Numbered from the stretch's first letter, positions 7,872 through 16,557 are shown. The stretch is 64,000 nt of DNA from Catellatospora vulcania (GCF_009720385.1 NZ_WARX01000034.1:86888-150887), one strand, 5' to 3'. Numbers and translations: made by a program. The notes: generated by a model not told the origin, from the sequence alone.

Positions 7872-9859
7872 GGTATCTCCAGGGTCAGCACGGTCGGGCC
7901 GCCCTGCGGGCTGTGCAGGGCGAGGGTTCCGTCGAATGTAGCGAGTCGCCGGCGCAGCCCGTGCAGCCCGCCGCCGTGGGTGGGCTCGGCCCCGCCGCGG
8001 CCGTCGTCGGTGACGGTGACCCGCAGCAGGCCGCCGGTGTGCCGGATGTCGACGCCGACCCGGCCGGCCTGGGCGTGCCGGGCGGCGTTGGCCAGCGCCT
8101 CGGCGACGGCGAAGTAGGCGGCCGTGGCGACCGGCGCGGGCGGCTGCCCGGCCAGGTCGGCACGCACCTCGACGGGCAGCGCGGCGTCCAGGGCCAGCGC
8201 GCGCACCGCGTCGGCGAGGCCGCGTTCGGCGAGCACCGGCGGGTGGATGCCGCGGACCAGGTCGCGCAGCTCGGCCAGGGCGGCGGCGGAGGTCTCCCGG
8301 GCCTGGGCCAGCAGCACGCGGGCGGCGGCGGGATCGCGGTCCATCAGCTGCTCGACGGTGCCCAGGCTCAGCCCGACCGCGACCAGGCGGGCCTGCGCGC
8401 CGTCGTGCAGGTCGCGTTCGATGCGGCGCAGTTCGGCACTGCTCGCGTCGACGGCTTCGGCCCGGGTCTGCGCCAGGTGCTCGACCCGCTGGGTCAGCTC
8501 CGCGGAGCGGCTCGGCGCGAGCAGCAGCCGCGCCCAGCCGGTGATCAGCCGCAGCACGGGGCCGGCCAGCAGCACGCCGAGCAGGCCGAGGGCGAGGCCG
8601 ATCGGGATCGACAGCCAGCCGGGCACGGCGTCGAGGAAGGGCATGCCCAGGGTCATCAGCTGCCAGGTGTACCAGGGGCTGACCCACACGCCGGTGATCA
8701 GGCCGAACGGCACGCCCCACAGCGGCCAGAACAGGGCCTGCCAGAACAGCCCGAAGTAGCCCGCGCCGATCAGCACGCCGGGGACCACCGCGAGCAGGGC
8801 CGCCAGTGGCGCGGTCGCCATCCAGGCCAGGTCGCGCCAGGTGGCCGAGTCGCCGAGGATCCACGGGAAGAAGCCGGCACGGCGCGCACCGTCGCGGGTG
8901 GCGTAGAGGGTGCGCCCGACCCGGTAGCGGCCGTCGGGTCCGGGCTCGGGTACGGGCTCACGCTGCCGGTACGGGTCGGGCATCGGCTCGCCGTCGCCCC
9001 ACTTCACGCACAGGCGCCGGTAGTGGTTGAGCATCGGCCGGATCGCGTACGCCAGCCAGGCGATGCCGAACCCGCCGCTGACCAGGGTCAGCAGCAGCGT
9101 CAGCAGGAACACCGCGAACCCGGTCAGCGACAGCCCGAGCAGCAGCGCCGCCTGCCACGTGTCGTGCCCGCCCTTGCGCAGCCAGGCCCCGATCCCGGAG
9201 GACTGCCACCAGGTCAGTCCCGGGTGGCCGAGCCACTGCCGCGCCCAGCGGCCGTGGGCGCGCAGCAGGGCGGGGCCGGCGAGCACACCGGCGACGATCG
9301 CGGCGAGGCCCGCCGCGAGCACAGCCCAACCGGGCATCGTCACGCCGGGCCAGGCCACCAGGTCGGTCAGCCCGGCGTCGGCCAGCATCCGGCGTCCCGG
9401 ACCGGTCACCCCCGCGACCAGCACCACTCCCGCCAGGACGAACCCCGGCGCGAGCAGCGCGACCAGGCCCCCGATCGGCGCGAGCAGCACCAGCCACATC
9501 CAGTCCCGGGCCGTCGCCGGGTCGTCGCTCAGCCACTGCATGCGCAGGAAGAACGCGGGATAGTGCCGGGTCTTGAACAGCTGGCCCTCGTGCTCGTACC
9601 AGCCGTCGGGGCGGCGCGGCGGGGTGGGCACCGGGCCCTCGCGGTACGGCAGGTCGATCACCACGCCGCTCCACGCGCCGGCCAGCCGGCGGGACAGCGA
9701 GTTCAGCCGCCGCACCAGCAGCAGCACGTGCGGGTAGGTGACGATCGCGCCGATCGACATCATCAGCGGCAGCGAGGCGACGAATCCGAAGACCGCGAGC
9801 AGCGCGAGGGCGACGCAGCGCAGCGGGGCGAGGGCGTACGACCGGAACATGCGACACAT
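7835..9859 (-). CDS. Membrane sensor histidine kinase (HisKA_3) with a duplicated sensor region
   Basis: The 674-residue kinase has two similar membrane sensor blocks, each with paired hydrophobic helices: one near residues 20-260 (DWMWLVLLAPIGGLVALL) and one near 310-460 (DLAWMATAPLAALLAVV). This resembles the putative-sensor (PF13796) arrangement, twice. The kinase core follows: IERDLHDGAQARL with the phospho-histidine, then an HATPase with NAARHAQAGRV and DDGRGGA. The ATG at 9859 is used; the ATG at 9850 is equally possible and neither has a clear ribosome site. Its end overlaps the response regulator by 37 bases. Confidence 0.9.
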   Translation of the reverse strand: MCRMFRSYALAPLRCVALALLAVFGFVASLPLMMSIGAIVTYPHVLLLVRRLNSLSRRLAGAWSGVVIDLPYREGPVPTPPRRPDGWYEHEGQLFKTRHYPAFFLRMQWLSDDPATARDWMWLVLLAPIGGLVALLAPGFVLAGVVLVAGVTGPGRRMLADAGLTDLVAWPGVTMPGWAVLAAGLAAIVAGVLAGPALLRAHGRWARQWLGHPGLTWWQSSGIGAWLRKGGHDTWQAALLLGLSLTGFAVFLLTLLLTLVSGGFGIAWLAYAIRPMLNHYRRLCVKWGDGEPMPDPYRQREPVPEPGPDGRYRVGRTLYATRDGARRAGFFPWILGDSATWRDLAWMATAPLAALLAVVPGVLIGAGYFGLFWQALFWPLWGVPFGLITGVWVSPWYTWQLMTLGMPFLDAVPGWLSIPIGLALGLLGVLLAGPVLRLITGWARLLLAPSRSAELTQRVEHLAQTRAEAVDASSAELRRIERDLHDGAQARLVAVGLSLGTVEQLMDRDPAAARVLLAQARETSAAALAELRDLVRGIHPPVLAERGLADAVRALALDAALPVEVRADLAGQPPAPVATAAYFAVAEALANAARHAQAGRVGVDIRHTGGLLRVTVTDDGRGGAEPTHGGGLHGLRRRLATFDGTLALHSPQGGPTVLTLEIPCALSSPRTSTS

Positions 9860-9983
9860 CGTCGCCGATCGGCCGGGCTGTTGGCACTGCTCGTGGGCAC
9901 CCGGAGGGGGTGGGGTTTCCTACACCCGTCTCGGCGCGCAACCGCATACCGGCGCTCGCATGGCGTCTCTACCGTCTATCGGC

Positions 9984-10718
9984 ATGACAGTCATCGAAGT
10001 CAACGGGCTCACCAAGCGGTACGGCGACCGCACGGTCGTCGACGGCGTCTCCTTCACCGTCGCCGAGGGCGAGATCTTCGGCATCCTCGGCGAGAACGGC
10101 GCCGGCAAGACCACCACGGTCGAGTGCATCTCCGGCCTGCGTACCCCCGACGCGGGCACCATCAGCGTGTTCGGCCTGGACACCCGCGGCGACCGGGAGC
10201 AGTTGCGCCGACTGATCGGCGTGCAGCTGCAGGAGAGCCAGCTGCAGGACCGGCTGCGCGTCGGCGAGGCCATGCAGCTGTACTCCTCCTTCTACCCCGA
10301 CCCCGCCGACTGGCGCGAGCTGCTGGCCGCGGTCGGGCTGACCGAGCAGGTACGGATGCCGTACGCGAAGCTGTCCGGCGGGCAGAAGCAGCGCCTGTCG
10401 ATCGCGCTGGCGCTGATCGGCAACCCGCGCGTGGCGATCCTGGACGAGCTCACCACCGGCCTGGACCCGCGGGCGCGGCGCGAGACGTGGAAGCTGATCC
10501 GCCAGATCCGCGACCGGGGAGTGACCGTCCTGCTGGTCACGCACTTCATGGACGAGGCCGAGCGGCTGTGCGACCGGCTCGCCGTGTTCGACGGCGGCCG
10601 CATCGTCGCACTGGACACCCCCGCGGCGCTGATCGCGAACGTCGGCGACGTCGACGGCTACCGCGCGAACCTCGAGGACGCGTTCCTCGCCCTGACCGGC
10701 ACCGGCCGCGACAACTGA
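9984..10718 (+). CDS. ABC transporter ATP-binding protein (ABC-2 type)
   Basis: A 244-residue ATPase with Walker A GENGAGKTT, signature LSGGQKQRLS, Walker B VAILDELTTGLDP and switch histidine in LVTHFMDEAE. Leucine takes the usual proline place after the Walker B glutamate (DELTTG). It is divergent from the two-component system with 124 bases between them, the classic arrangement for a regulated drug- or peptide-resistance exporter. The ATG at 9984 was chosen because homologues begin just before this MTVIEVNGL stretch; there is no clear Shine-Dalgarno, so the mRNA may be leaderless. The permease gene follows after 12 bases. Confidence 0.93.
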   Translation: MTVIEVNGLTKRYGDRTVVDGVSFTVAEGEIFGILGENGAGKTTTVECISGLRTPDAGTISVFGLDTRGDREQLRRLIGVQLQESQLQDRLRVGEAMQLYSSFYPDPADWRELLAAVGLTEQVRMPYAKLSGGQKQRLSIALALIGNPRVAILDELTTGLDPRARRETWKLIRQIRDRGVTVLLVTHFMDEAERLCDRLAVFDGGRIVALDTPAALIANVGDVDGYRANLEDAFLALTGTGRDN

Positions 10719-10730
10719 AAAGGAGCAACC

Positions 10731-11474
10731 ATGTCCGCCCTGACCCGACTGGCCGGCAGCGAGGCCCGGCTGTTCCTGCGCGAGCCGATGAGCTTCTTCT
10801 TCGCGCTGGCCTTCCCCACCGTGCTGGTGGTCGTGCTCGGCAACGCCATCCCCGCCTTCAGCGAGCCGTCCCCCGACTTCGGCGGCGAGCGTCCGATCAA
10901 CCTGTACCTGCCCGTGGTGCTGGCTCTGGCCGTCGGCACCGTCACCATGACCAGCCTGCTCAGCGTGCTCTCGCAGTACCGCGAGCGCGGCGTGCTCAAG
11001 CGGCTGGCGACCACGCCGGTCAAGCCGTCCACCCTGATCGGCGCGCAGCTCGCCGTGAACATCGCGGCGCTGGTCGCCGGCGCGGCACTGATGATGGCGG
11101 CCGCCGCGGTGGTGTTCGGCAGCCGCGGGCCCGAGAACTGGCCGGCGCTGCTGGTCGCGTTCCTGCTCGGCAGCGCGGCGATGATCGGGGTGGCGCTGTT
11201 CATCGCCGCGGTGACTCCGAACGCCCGCGCCTCGGCGGGCGTCGGCAGCCTGGTGTACTTCCCGATGCTGTTCTTCGCCGGGGTGTGGACCCCGGGCGAC
11301 ATGATGCCCGAGGGCGCGCGGCGCGTCGCCGACTTCACCCCGCTGGGCGCGGCGTCGCAGGCTCTGCAGGACGCCTGGCACGGCGGCTGGCCGCAGCCCC
11401 TGCACCTGGCTGTCACTGCCGCTTACGCCGTGGTCACGGGCATCCTCGCGATTCGGCTGTTCCGCTGGCAGTGA
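10731..11474 (+). CDS. ABC-2 type transporter permease
   Basis: A 247-residue membrane protein with six hydrophobic helices in the ABC2_membrane layout. It carries FFFALAFPTVLVVVLG near the N terminus and FFAGVWTPGDMMPEGAR before the last pair of helices, the usual signature of daunorubicin-resistance-type permeases (DrrB-like). AAAAGGAG lies directly upstream of the ATG. With the ATPase it forms a complete exporter, and a strong terminator closes the two-gene operon. Confidence 0.92.
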   Translation: MSALTRLAGSEARLFLREPMSFFFALAFPTVLVVVLGNAIPAFSEPSPDFGGERPINLYLPVVLALAVGTVTMTSLLSVLSQYRERGVLKRLATTPVKPSTLIGAQLAVNIAALVAGAALMMAAAAVVFGSRGPENWPALLVAFLLGSAAMIGVALFIAAVTPNARASAGVGSLVYFPMLFFAGVWTPGDMMPEGARRVADFTPLGAASQALQDAWHGGWPQPLHLAVTAAYAVVTGILAIRLFRWQ

Positions 11475-11482
11475 CACGCTCG

Positions 11483-11523
11483 AAGGGCCGCGCTGCACCC
11501 GAAGGGTGGGGCGCGGCCCTTTT
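11483..11523 (+). terminator. Rho-independent terminator after the ABC operon
   Basis: Arms AAGGGCCGCGC (11483-11493) and GCGCGGCCCTT (11511-11521) pair perfectly; the 17-base loop holds a further CACCC/GGGTG pairing. A short T run follows. It lies 9 bases past the permease stop. Confidence 0.85.
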
Positions 11524-11606
11524 CGCCTGTCCAAGCACCCGGCACTGTGCTGTGCGCATCGGTCCCGCGGGTCCAGGCTCACCGATGCAGCGGGGCGCGG
11601 ACGCGC

Positions 11607-11640
11607 GCAGAGGCAGGACCGGGTGCGGTCCTGCCTCTGC
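11607..11640. terminator. Perfect 14-bp hairpin near the end of the DUF6458-like gene
   Basis: GCAGAGGCAGGACC (11607-11620) pairs perfectly with 11627-11640 around the loop GGGTGC. It lies 10 bases past the minus-strand stop at 11651. There is no T tract, which is common for actinobacterial terminators. It separates convergent transcription units. Confidence 0.7.
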
Positions 11641-11650
11641 GAAAGTACGG

Positions 11651-11902
11651 TCAGATCGTGCCGGGGGGCAGGGGATCGCGGGTTTCCTCGATGACCTGCC
11701 GCTCGGCGGGCGCGGTGGTCACCACGCTGCGGCTGCGGCTACGGCTGCTCCAGATGGTGAGGGTCAGCACCATCCCGACCGCGCCGACGACCATCAGGAT
11801 CCAACCGACCACGTCCAGGTCAAGCCCACTAATGCTCACATCCAGGGCGAATGTGAGGATCGCGCCCAATGCGATCAGGAATAGGCTCGCGCCGATACCC
11901 AT
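11651..11902 (-). CDS. DUF6458-like small membrane protein
   Basis: An 83-residue protein with two transmembrane helices separated by a short acidic turn: MGIGASLFLIALGAILTF, then VVGWILMVVGAVGMVL. The C-terminal ~30 residues are basic and cytoplasmic (SSRSRSRSVV). This matches a small actinobacterial membrane family of unknown function that I recall as DUF6458. GAGGAGG lies 6 bases before the ATG. It is followed by the hairpin at 11607-11640 and is probably monocistronic. Confidence 0.75.
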   Translation of the reverse strand: MGIGASLFLIALGAILTFALDVSISGLDLDVVGWILMVVGAVGMVLTLTIWSSRSRSRSVVTTAPAERQVIEETRDPLPPGTI

Positions 11903-11939
11903 GTCAGCCTCCTCTTGGCGACTATCGCCTCGCCAGCGG

Positions 11940-13130
11940 CTATACCCGGTCGTGCGCGTCGCCAACCACCTGGTTTCCGGGATCTCGGTGGTGATTCAGC
12001 ACCGCGTGCGGATCGGCGGGCGACCCGGCCGGATCGGCGTGCACCATCGCCGCGGTCAGCTTCGGCACCGCGTGCAGCAGCCGGTGCTCGGCGTCGACCG
12101 CGATCGCGTGCGCCCGGGTCACGGTCAGCTCCGCGTCGACGGCCACCGCGCACTCCGCCCGCAGCCGGTGCCCGATCCAGCGCAGCCGCACCTCGCCCAC
12201 GTCGAGCACGCCCGGGGTGCCGCGCAGCGTCTGCTCGACCGCGTCGACCAGCTTCGGGTCCACCGCGTCCATCAGCCGCCGGTACACCTCCCGCGCGGCG
12301 TCCTTGAGCACCAGCAGGATCGCCACCGTGATGAGCAGGCCCACCACCGGGTCCGCCCACCACCAGCCCAGCGCCGCGCCGCCCGCGCCGAGCAGCACCG
12401 CGAGCGAGGTGAAGCCGTCGGTGCGCGCGTGCAGCCCGTCCGCGACCAGCGCCGCCGAGCCGATGCGCCGCCCGACGACGATGCGGTACCGGGCCACCAG
12501 CTCGTTGCCCGCGAAGCCGATCAGTGCCGCCGCGGCGACGTAGGGCAGGTGGCGTACCTCCTGCGGGTCCAGCAGCCGGCGGAAGGCCTCGTACCCGGCC
12601 AGCGCCGCCGACGCCGCGATGGTCAGCACGATGAAGATGCCGGCGAGGTCCTCGGCCCTGCCGTAGCCGTAGGTGTACGAGCGGGTCGGGCGGCGGCGGC
12701 CGAGCAGGAACGCGACGCCCAGCGGCACCGCGGTCAGCGCGTCCGCGACGTTGTGCAGCGTGTCGCCGAGCAGGGCGACCGAGTGGGAGTAGTACACGAC
12801 GACGGCCTGCAGCACCGCGGTGATGCCCAGCACCACCAGGGAGATCCACAGGGCGCGCAAGCCTTCGCGGGACGACTCCATCGCGGAGTCCACCTTGTCC
12901 GCGGCGTCATGCGAGTGCGGGCTGAACAGGTGGCCGAGCTGGTGCTTCAGCCGGGACAGCACACCAGTGTGGGCGTGGTCGTGCCCGTCGGCGTGGTCGT
13001 GGCCGTGGGCGTGGTCGTGCCCGCGGGCGTGGTCGTGGCCGCTCGCACCATGGTCGTGCGGGACATGACCGTGATCGTCGTGGCCGTGGTCGCCGTGGCC
13101 GCTGTGGTCGTGGCGGTGCTCGTCACTCAT
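11940..13130 (-). CDS. Cation diffusion facilitator (zinc/metal efflux) with His-rich N terminus
   Basis: A 396-residue CDF exporter. The first ~55 residues are a His/Asp/Gly-rich tail with repeated HDH and GHDHA units that probably bind Zn or other divalent metals. Six transmembrane helices follow, with the two CDF metal sites HNVAD (TM2) and HARTD (TM5). The C-terminal ~85 residues form the cytoplasmic ferredoxin-like domain. It should exchange protons for cytoplasmic zinc. Substrate choice (Zn, Co or Ni) cannot be decided from these motifs. The stop lies 37 bases before the start of the DUF6458-like gene. Confidence 0.93.
   Translation of the reverse strand: MSDEHRHDHSGHGDHGHDDHGHVPHDHGASGHDHARGHDHAHGHDHADGHDHAHTGVLSRLKHQLGHLFSPHSHDAADKVDSAMESSREGLRALWISLVVLGITAVLQAVVVYYSHSVALLGDTLHNVADALTAVPLGVAFLLGRRRPTRSYTYGYGRAEDLAGIFIVLTIAASAALAGYEAFRRLLDPQEVRHLPYVAAAALIGFAGNELVARYRIVVGRRIGSAALVADGLHARTDGFTSLAVLLGAGGAALGWWWADPVVGLLITVAILLVLKDAAREVYRRLMDAVDPKLVDAVEQTLRGTPGVLDVGEVRLRWIGHRLRAECAVAVDAELTVTRAHAIAVDAEHRLLHAVPKLTAAMVHADPAGSPADPHAVLNHHRDPGNQVVGDAHDRV
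12966..13119 (-). repeat. Imperfect tandem repeat encoding the His-rich metal-binding tail
   Basis: Units of about 18 bases based on GTGGTCGTG/GCCGTG encode the HDHA/GHDH repeats of the metal exporter. Units vary at third positions, so selection appears to act on the protein. Such repeats can gain or lose units by slippage. Confidence 0.7.
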
Positions 13131-13224
13131 GGCGTGCCTCCCGCGCCCACTAAAGCAGAAGTCGATCGTGCGCGCTTCTCAGCACGCCGCGCTGCCGCCA
13201 CGTGCCCACGCCGGCCGCCGCGTG

Positions 13225-13470
13225 TCATGGCCCGTCGAGCGGATAAGCGACGTCGGGCACCACCTCGATGGGAAAGATCTCCGCATGCACCGCGGCGTGC
13301 GCGTGTGCGTCGGCGAAGGCGGCCTCCTTGGCCCCTGGTTCGTCCGGCCTCTGCTCGCCGACCCAGTCGCATTGGCAGACCGCCCAGTAGAACGGCTGGT
13401 AGTTGTCCTTGTCCTCGACATATGCCACGTGCACCCGTTCGGTCACGTCGCGCTTCTTCCACCATGCCAT
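13225..13470 (-). CDS. Small conserved-looking hypothetical protein
   Basis: This 81-residue soluble protein begins MAWWKKRDVTERVHV and has a central FYWAVCQCDWVGEQR segment with two cysteines and four aromatic residues. A His/Ala stretch and an acidic tail follow. GGGAG lies 7 bases upstream of the ATG and coding bias is normal, so it looks real. I do not recognise a family with certainty; such short Cys/Trp proteins are often uncharacterised actinobacterial DUFs. It lies between the metal exporter and the hydrolase, all on the minus strand. Confidence 0.6.
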   Translation of the reverse strand: MAWWKKRDVTERVHVAYVEDKDNYQPFYWAVCQCDWVGEQRPDEPGAKEAAFADAHAHAAVHAEIFPIEVVPDVAYPLDGP

Positions 13471-13557
13471 CGACCGCTCCCGTCAGCGCCGCAGGTGATG
13501 CGACCCGCAACGTATCCGGCCGGGGCACGCTCCACCGCCCCGCATCCGCGGCGCCGG

Positions 13558-14397
13558 TCAGGCCTCGCCCTCGATCCGGTCCGCGAGCCGGTCGACAGCG
13601 GCCATCAGCTCGTCGCCTTCGAAGAGCACCGCGTCGTTGTGGTCCGCGCCCTCGACCGGCGTGATCTCGACCGCGCCTGCCGCCGCCTTCGCCACCGCGA
13701 GGCTCTGCTCCGCAGGCACGACCGAGTCCTCGGTGCCGTACACCACGCCGGTGGGCACCGCGATCCCCGCGATCTGCGCGGCCACCGGGAACCGGTCGCG
13801 CAGCATGAGGCGTACCGGCAGGAACGGGTAGTGTTCGGCGGCGGTCGCAGCCAGGTCCGTGAACGGCGAGCGCAGCAGCAGTCCGGCGGGCGGATGCTCC
13901 ACGGCCAGGCCGGTGACCACGGCGCAGCCCAGGCTCTCTCCGAAGTAGATGATCCGGTCCGGGCGCGCCTTCGCCTCGTCCACGAGGTGGCGGTACGCCG
14001 CACGGGCGTCCAGGGCCAGTCCCGCTTCGCTGGGGCTGCCCGGATTGCCGCCGTACCCTCGATAGTCCATCAGCAGCACGGTGAACCCGCGGGCCGACAG
14101 CGCCCGCGCGACCGGGGCCCGCCCGGCCCGGTTGCCCGCGTTGCCGCCGGCGACCAGCACGGTCAGGTCGCGGTCCGCACCGGTCGGCGGCACCAGCCAA
14201 GCGGTCAGCGCCAACCCGTCGGTGGTGTGCAGGGTGACGTCGTGCGCGCCCGGGATCGTCTGGGCGGCCGGGCCGGGGTGCGCGGTGTCCGGCAGGAAGA
14301 TCAGCCGTCGCTGCAGCAGCCACAACGCGGTCACCAGCACCACGATGACCAGCAGCACGATCAGCGCCGGGCGTACCAGCGACGAGGCCTTCAGCAC
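13558..14397 (-). CDS. Membrane-anchored alpha/beta hydrolase (BEM46-like)
   Basis: A 279-residue protein with one N-terminal transmembrane anchor (ALIVLLVIVVLVTALWLL) and an alpha/beta-hydrolase fold. The oxyanion-side loop has AGGNAGNR, the nucleophile elbow is GESLG, the acid lies in GTEDSVVP and the histidine in GADHND. The MDYRGYGGNPGSPSEAG segment is characteristic of the BEM46/ABHD13 group. The natural ester or thioester substrate is unknown. The start is GTG. Repeat element A separates it from the LysE gene upstream. Confidence 0.85.
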   Translation of the reverse strand: MLKASSLVRPALIVLLVIVVLVTALWLLQRRLIFLPDTAHPGPAAQTIPGAHDVTLHTTDGLALTAWLVPPTGADRDLTVLVAGGNAGNRAGRAPVARALSARGFTVLLMDYRGYGGNPGSPSEAGLALDARAAYRHLVDEAKARPDRIIYFGESLGCAVVTGLAVEHPPAGLLLRSPFTDLAATAAEHYPFLPVRLMLRDRFPVAAQIAGIAVPTGVVYGTEDSVVPAEQSLAVAKAAAGAVEITPVEGADHNDAVLFEGDELMAAVDRLADRIEGEA

Positions 14398-14487
14398 CGC
14401 TCCATTCTCACCCGGCAGCCGATGCGGCGGGCGGTCCGCCCCTGCCGCGCGCTGACCTCCTCCCCCGCAGCCCGCGCCACGGCCTGA

Positions 14488-14540
14488 GTTAAGAAGGTGC
14501 CCTTCCTCTACGTATAGCGATGGGAAGGTGCCCTTCCTTT
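14488..14540. repeat. AAGGTGCCCTT element, copy A (two direct units)
   Basis: Two copies of GAAGGTGCCCTTCCT, at 14493-14507 and 14524-14538, are separated by 16 bases. Each unit is itself a near-palindrome (GAAGG, loop TGC, CCTTC). The element lies between two minus-strand genes and touches the LysE stop. The same core recurs at 16585 and 58691. Confidence 0.8.
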
Positions 14541-15199
14541 CATCGGTCGGTGGTTAAGCGGAGGCCTAGGGTGAGGAGGACGGTGCCGGCGAGGGCGTCG
14601 GTGAGGCGGCGGATGCGGGCAGGCGTGGCGGAGTCGCCGGTCCACCAGCGGCGGGCCAGGTCGATGCCGCCGATGAGCAGGGCGAACCAGACCATCGCCT
14701 CGACGTCGTGGACCAGGGCGAGCAGCAGGCCCATGGGCAGGGCGGCGACGCCGTCGGGCAGGAACTGCGGGAGCATCGCGACGTAGAAGAGGCCGACCTT
14801 GGGGTTGAGCAGGTTGGTCAGGCAGCCGGTGGCGAAGGCGCGCCGGGCCGAGCCGGTCGCGGGTGCCGGAGTCATCGCGGCCGGGGCGGGGACATCTGCG
14901 CGGCGGGAGCGCCAGGCGTCGCGCAGCATCAGCACGCCGATGACGGCCAGATAGATCCCGCCCGCCACGCGCATCACGGTGTATGCGGTCGTGCCGGCCA
15001 GCAGCAGGGCGGAGACTCCGGCGGCCGCGGCCGCGCCCCAGACCAGCGCGCCGGTGCAGATGCCCGCGGCGGTGGCGTACGCGTGCCGGCGGCCTCGCGC
15101 CACTGCGACGCGTAGCACCAGCGCCGTGTCCACCCCGGGAATGATCGTGAGTACTCCGGCGACGAGCGCGAACGAGACGACGGCCGACGTGATGGTCAC
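14540..15199 (-). CDS. LysE/RhtB-family amino-acid exporter
   Basis: A 219-residue membrane protein with about six helices. The N terminus has the family signature region VAGVLTIIPGVDTALVLR (usually PGP, here PGVD), and NLLNPKVGLFYVAMLPQF lies in the middle. LysE/RhtB proteins export amino acids or derivatives such as homoserine, threonine or cysteine metabolites; the substrate is unknown. The GTG at 15199 was chosen because homologues begin close to this point; a GAGAG stretch lies upstream. Its stop touches repeat element A. Confidence 0.88.
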   Translation of the reverse strand: MTITSAVVSFALVAGVLTIIPGVDTALVLRVAVARGRRHAYATAAGICTGALVWGAAAAAGVSALLLAGTTAYTVMRVAGGIYLAVIGVLMLRDAWRSRRADVPAPAAMTPAPATGSARRAFATGCLTNLLNPKVGLFYVAMLPQFLPDGVAALPMGLLLALVHDVEAMVWFALLIGGIDLARRWWTGDSATPARIRRLTDALAGTVLLTLGLRLTTDR

Positions 15200-15229
15200 G
15201 CACCGCAGTCTCTCATTGTCCGGCGGCGA

Positions 15230-15669
15230 ACGCCTCGACGCCATCACCGTGCTCGCCGGGCTCCTCGGGCTTCCCGGGCACGGCGCACGCTTCCCGGTCC
15301 TGGCCGAGACCATGGCCGCGGCAGCCGCCGAGGGCGGCCAGGACCCAGGCTTTCGAGTTCGACCTGGACCGTATCCTCGACGGTCTGCAGACCCTGATCG
15401 CGTCGAGGCGACAGGCACGCCGCCGACGCTCCTGGCGTCAGCGCGGAGACCAGCCCGCGGCTGTCCTCACGACATCCTGGGCGAGGTGCGGACTGCCGCA
15501 CGGGAAGGTGTGTGGCTGCTGTACCGGGAAATCCTGGAGAACCCGCAGGTCGGGTCGGCCAGCTACGCGTACGAGATCTTGCCTGGTGGAAGACTCCGAG
15601 CACCGGCTGCGCGAGATGCGGCACGCGCTGGCCGGCAAGCTCAGCTTCGACCTGCTGTACGACGAATAG
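15230..15669 (+). pseudogene. Degraded gene fragments, partly TetR-like C-terminal domain
   Basis: No single frame gives a convincing protein. One frame reads AITVLAGLLGLPGHGARF and then LAETMAAAAAEGG. A second frame continues with FEFDLDRILDGLQTLIASRR, a stretch typical of TetR-family C-terminal domains. A further piece, VWLLYREILENPQVGSASYA, again needs a shift to reach LREMRHALAGKLSFDLLYDE and the stop at 15667-15669. I read this as frameshifted remnants of a TetR-like regulator, possibly joined to a second small gene. No helix-turn-helix region is left upstream, where the LysE gene begins. Confidence 0.45.
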
Positions 15670-15720
15670 CGGCGCGATAACGGCTGCGCTGTCAAGCCCG
15701 CCGGCCGCTACCGTCGGGCG

Positions 15721-16521
15721 ATGCGCGTGGTCGGAATCGAGCTGAGAACCTTGACCGGACTGGCCTACCGTCAGGCTCGGCCGGGCGGCGGCACCGAGTC
15801 GGTGCGGCTGCCGGTGCAGCGGCTGGCCGTGGCACGGGTCCCCGAGGACTGCGACGGCGTACTGGTCGCGGGCGACCTGCAGGGCGTCGCCCCGTCGCCG
15901 TACGGCGGCGCAGCCGTGCTGCTCGGTGTCGCGCTCGCCGACCACCTGGCCGGATGGGCGGAGCAGGGCCTCGTGCCGCCACCGGACCGGCTCGCCGTGG
16001 TGCTCGCCGGCGACCTCTACTCCGCGCCCACGGCCGACGTGCGCGGCGCGTCCGGTGACGTCGCCGAGGTCTGGCTCGCCTTCGCCGCCGCCGGTTGCCG
16101 GCTCGTCACGGGTGTGCTCGGCAACCACGACGTGCTGCGGCTGTCCGATCTGGCCGGACTGGACCCGGCCCCGGTCCCGCTCGACGGTGACGCGGTCACC
16201 CGAGGCGGAATGCGCTTCGCCGGTGTGAGCGGCATCGTCGGCGATCCCGCCCGGCCGGGCCGCCGTGCCGAGCCCGACCAGCTCACCCGGCTTGACCGGG
16301 CGCTGGCCACCACTCCCGACCTGCTCGTGCTGCACGAGGGCCCGACCGGCCGACGACCGGATCAGCGCGGCAACGCCGTGATCGCCGAGCGGGTGCGCCG
16401 CGCCGGGCCGCCGCTGACCGTCTGCGGCCACGTGCACTGGCCCGAACCGCTGTCGCCGCTGGGCGACGGACATGTGCTCAACGTGGACTCCCGCGCCGTC
16501 CTGCTGACGCCCGGCCAGTGA
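15721..16521 (+). CDS. Calcineurin-like metallophosphoesterase
   Basis: A 266-residue soluble protein with the metal-binding blocks of the metallophosphoesterase fold in order: VLVAGDLQG, LAGDLY, GVLGNHDVLR, LLVLHEGP and CGHVHW. These supply the two-metal active site for phosphomonoester or phosphodiester hydrolysis. Substrate unknown; there is no signal peptide. The ATG lies close to a GCTACCGTC stretch without a clear ribosome site, so the mRNA may be leaderless. A very strong terminator includes the stop codon. Confidence 0.85.
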   Translation: MRVVGIELRTLTGLAYRQARPGGGTESVRLPVQRLAVARVPEDCDGVLVAGDLQGVAPSPYGGAAVLLGVALADHLAGWAEQGLVPPPDRLAVVLAGDLYSAPTADVRGASGDVAEVWLAFAAAGCRLVTGVLGNHDVLRLSDLAGLDPAPVPLDGDAVTRGGMRFAGVSGIVGDPARPGRRAEPDQLTRLDRALATTPDLLVLHEGPTGRRPDQRGNAVIAERVRRAGPPLTVCGHVHWPEPLSPLGDGHVLNVDSRAVLLTPGQ

Positions 16522-16557
16522 CCCCCAGCCCCGCCCGGGTGGCGGGGCTGGGGGTCA
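16519..16557 (+). terminator. Perfect 17-bp terminator hairpin including the stop codon
   Basis: The left arm (16519-16535) begins with the TGA stop of the phosphoesterase gene and pairs perfectly with 16541-16557 around the loop CGGGT. No T tract follows, but the stem is long and GC-rich. Confidence 0.85.

Noticed and set aside
7913..11884. A 1323-residue open frame on the plus strand
   Set aside because: It is a composition artefact across the kinase, both ABC genes and non-coding sequence; the real genes in other frames have complete motifs.
12966..13119. CRISPR-like or satellite array
   Set aside because: The repeated units encode the His-rich tail of the metal exporter in frame and have no unique spacers.
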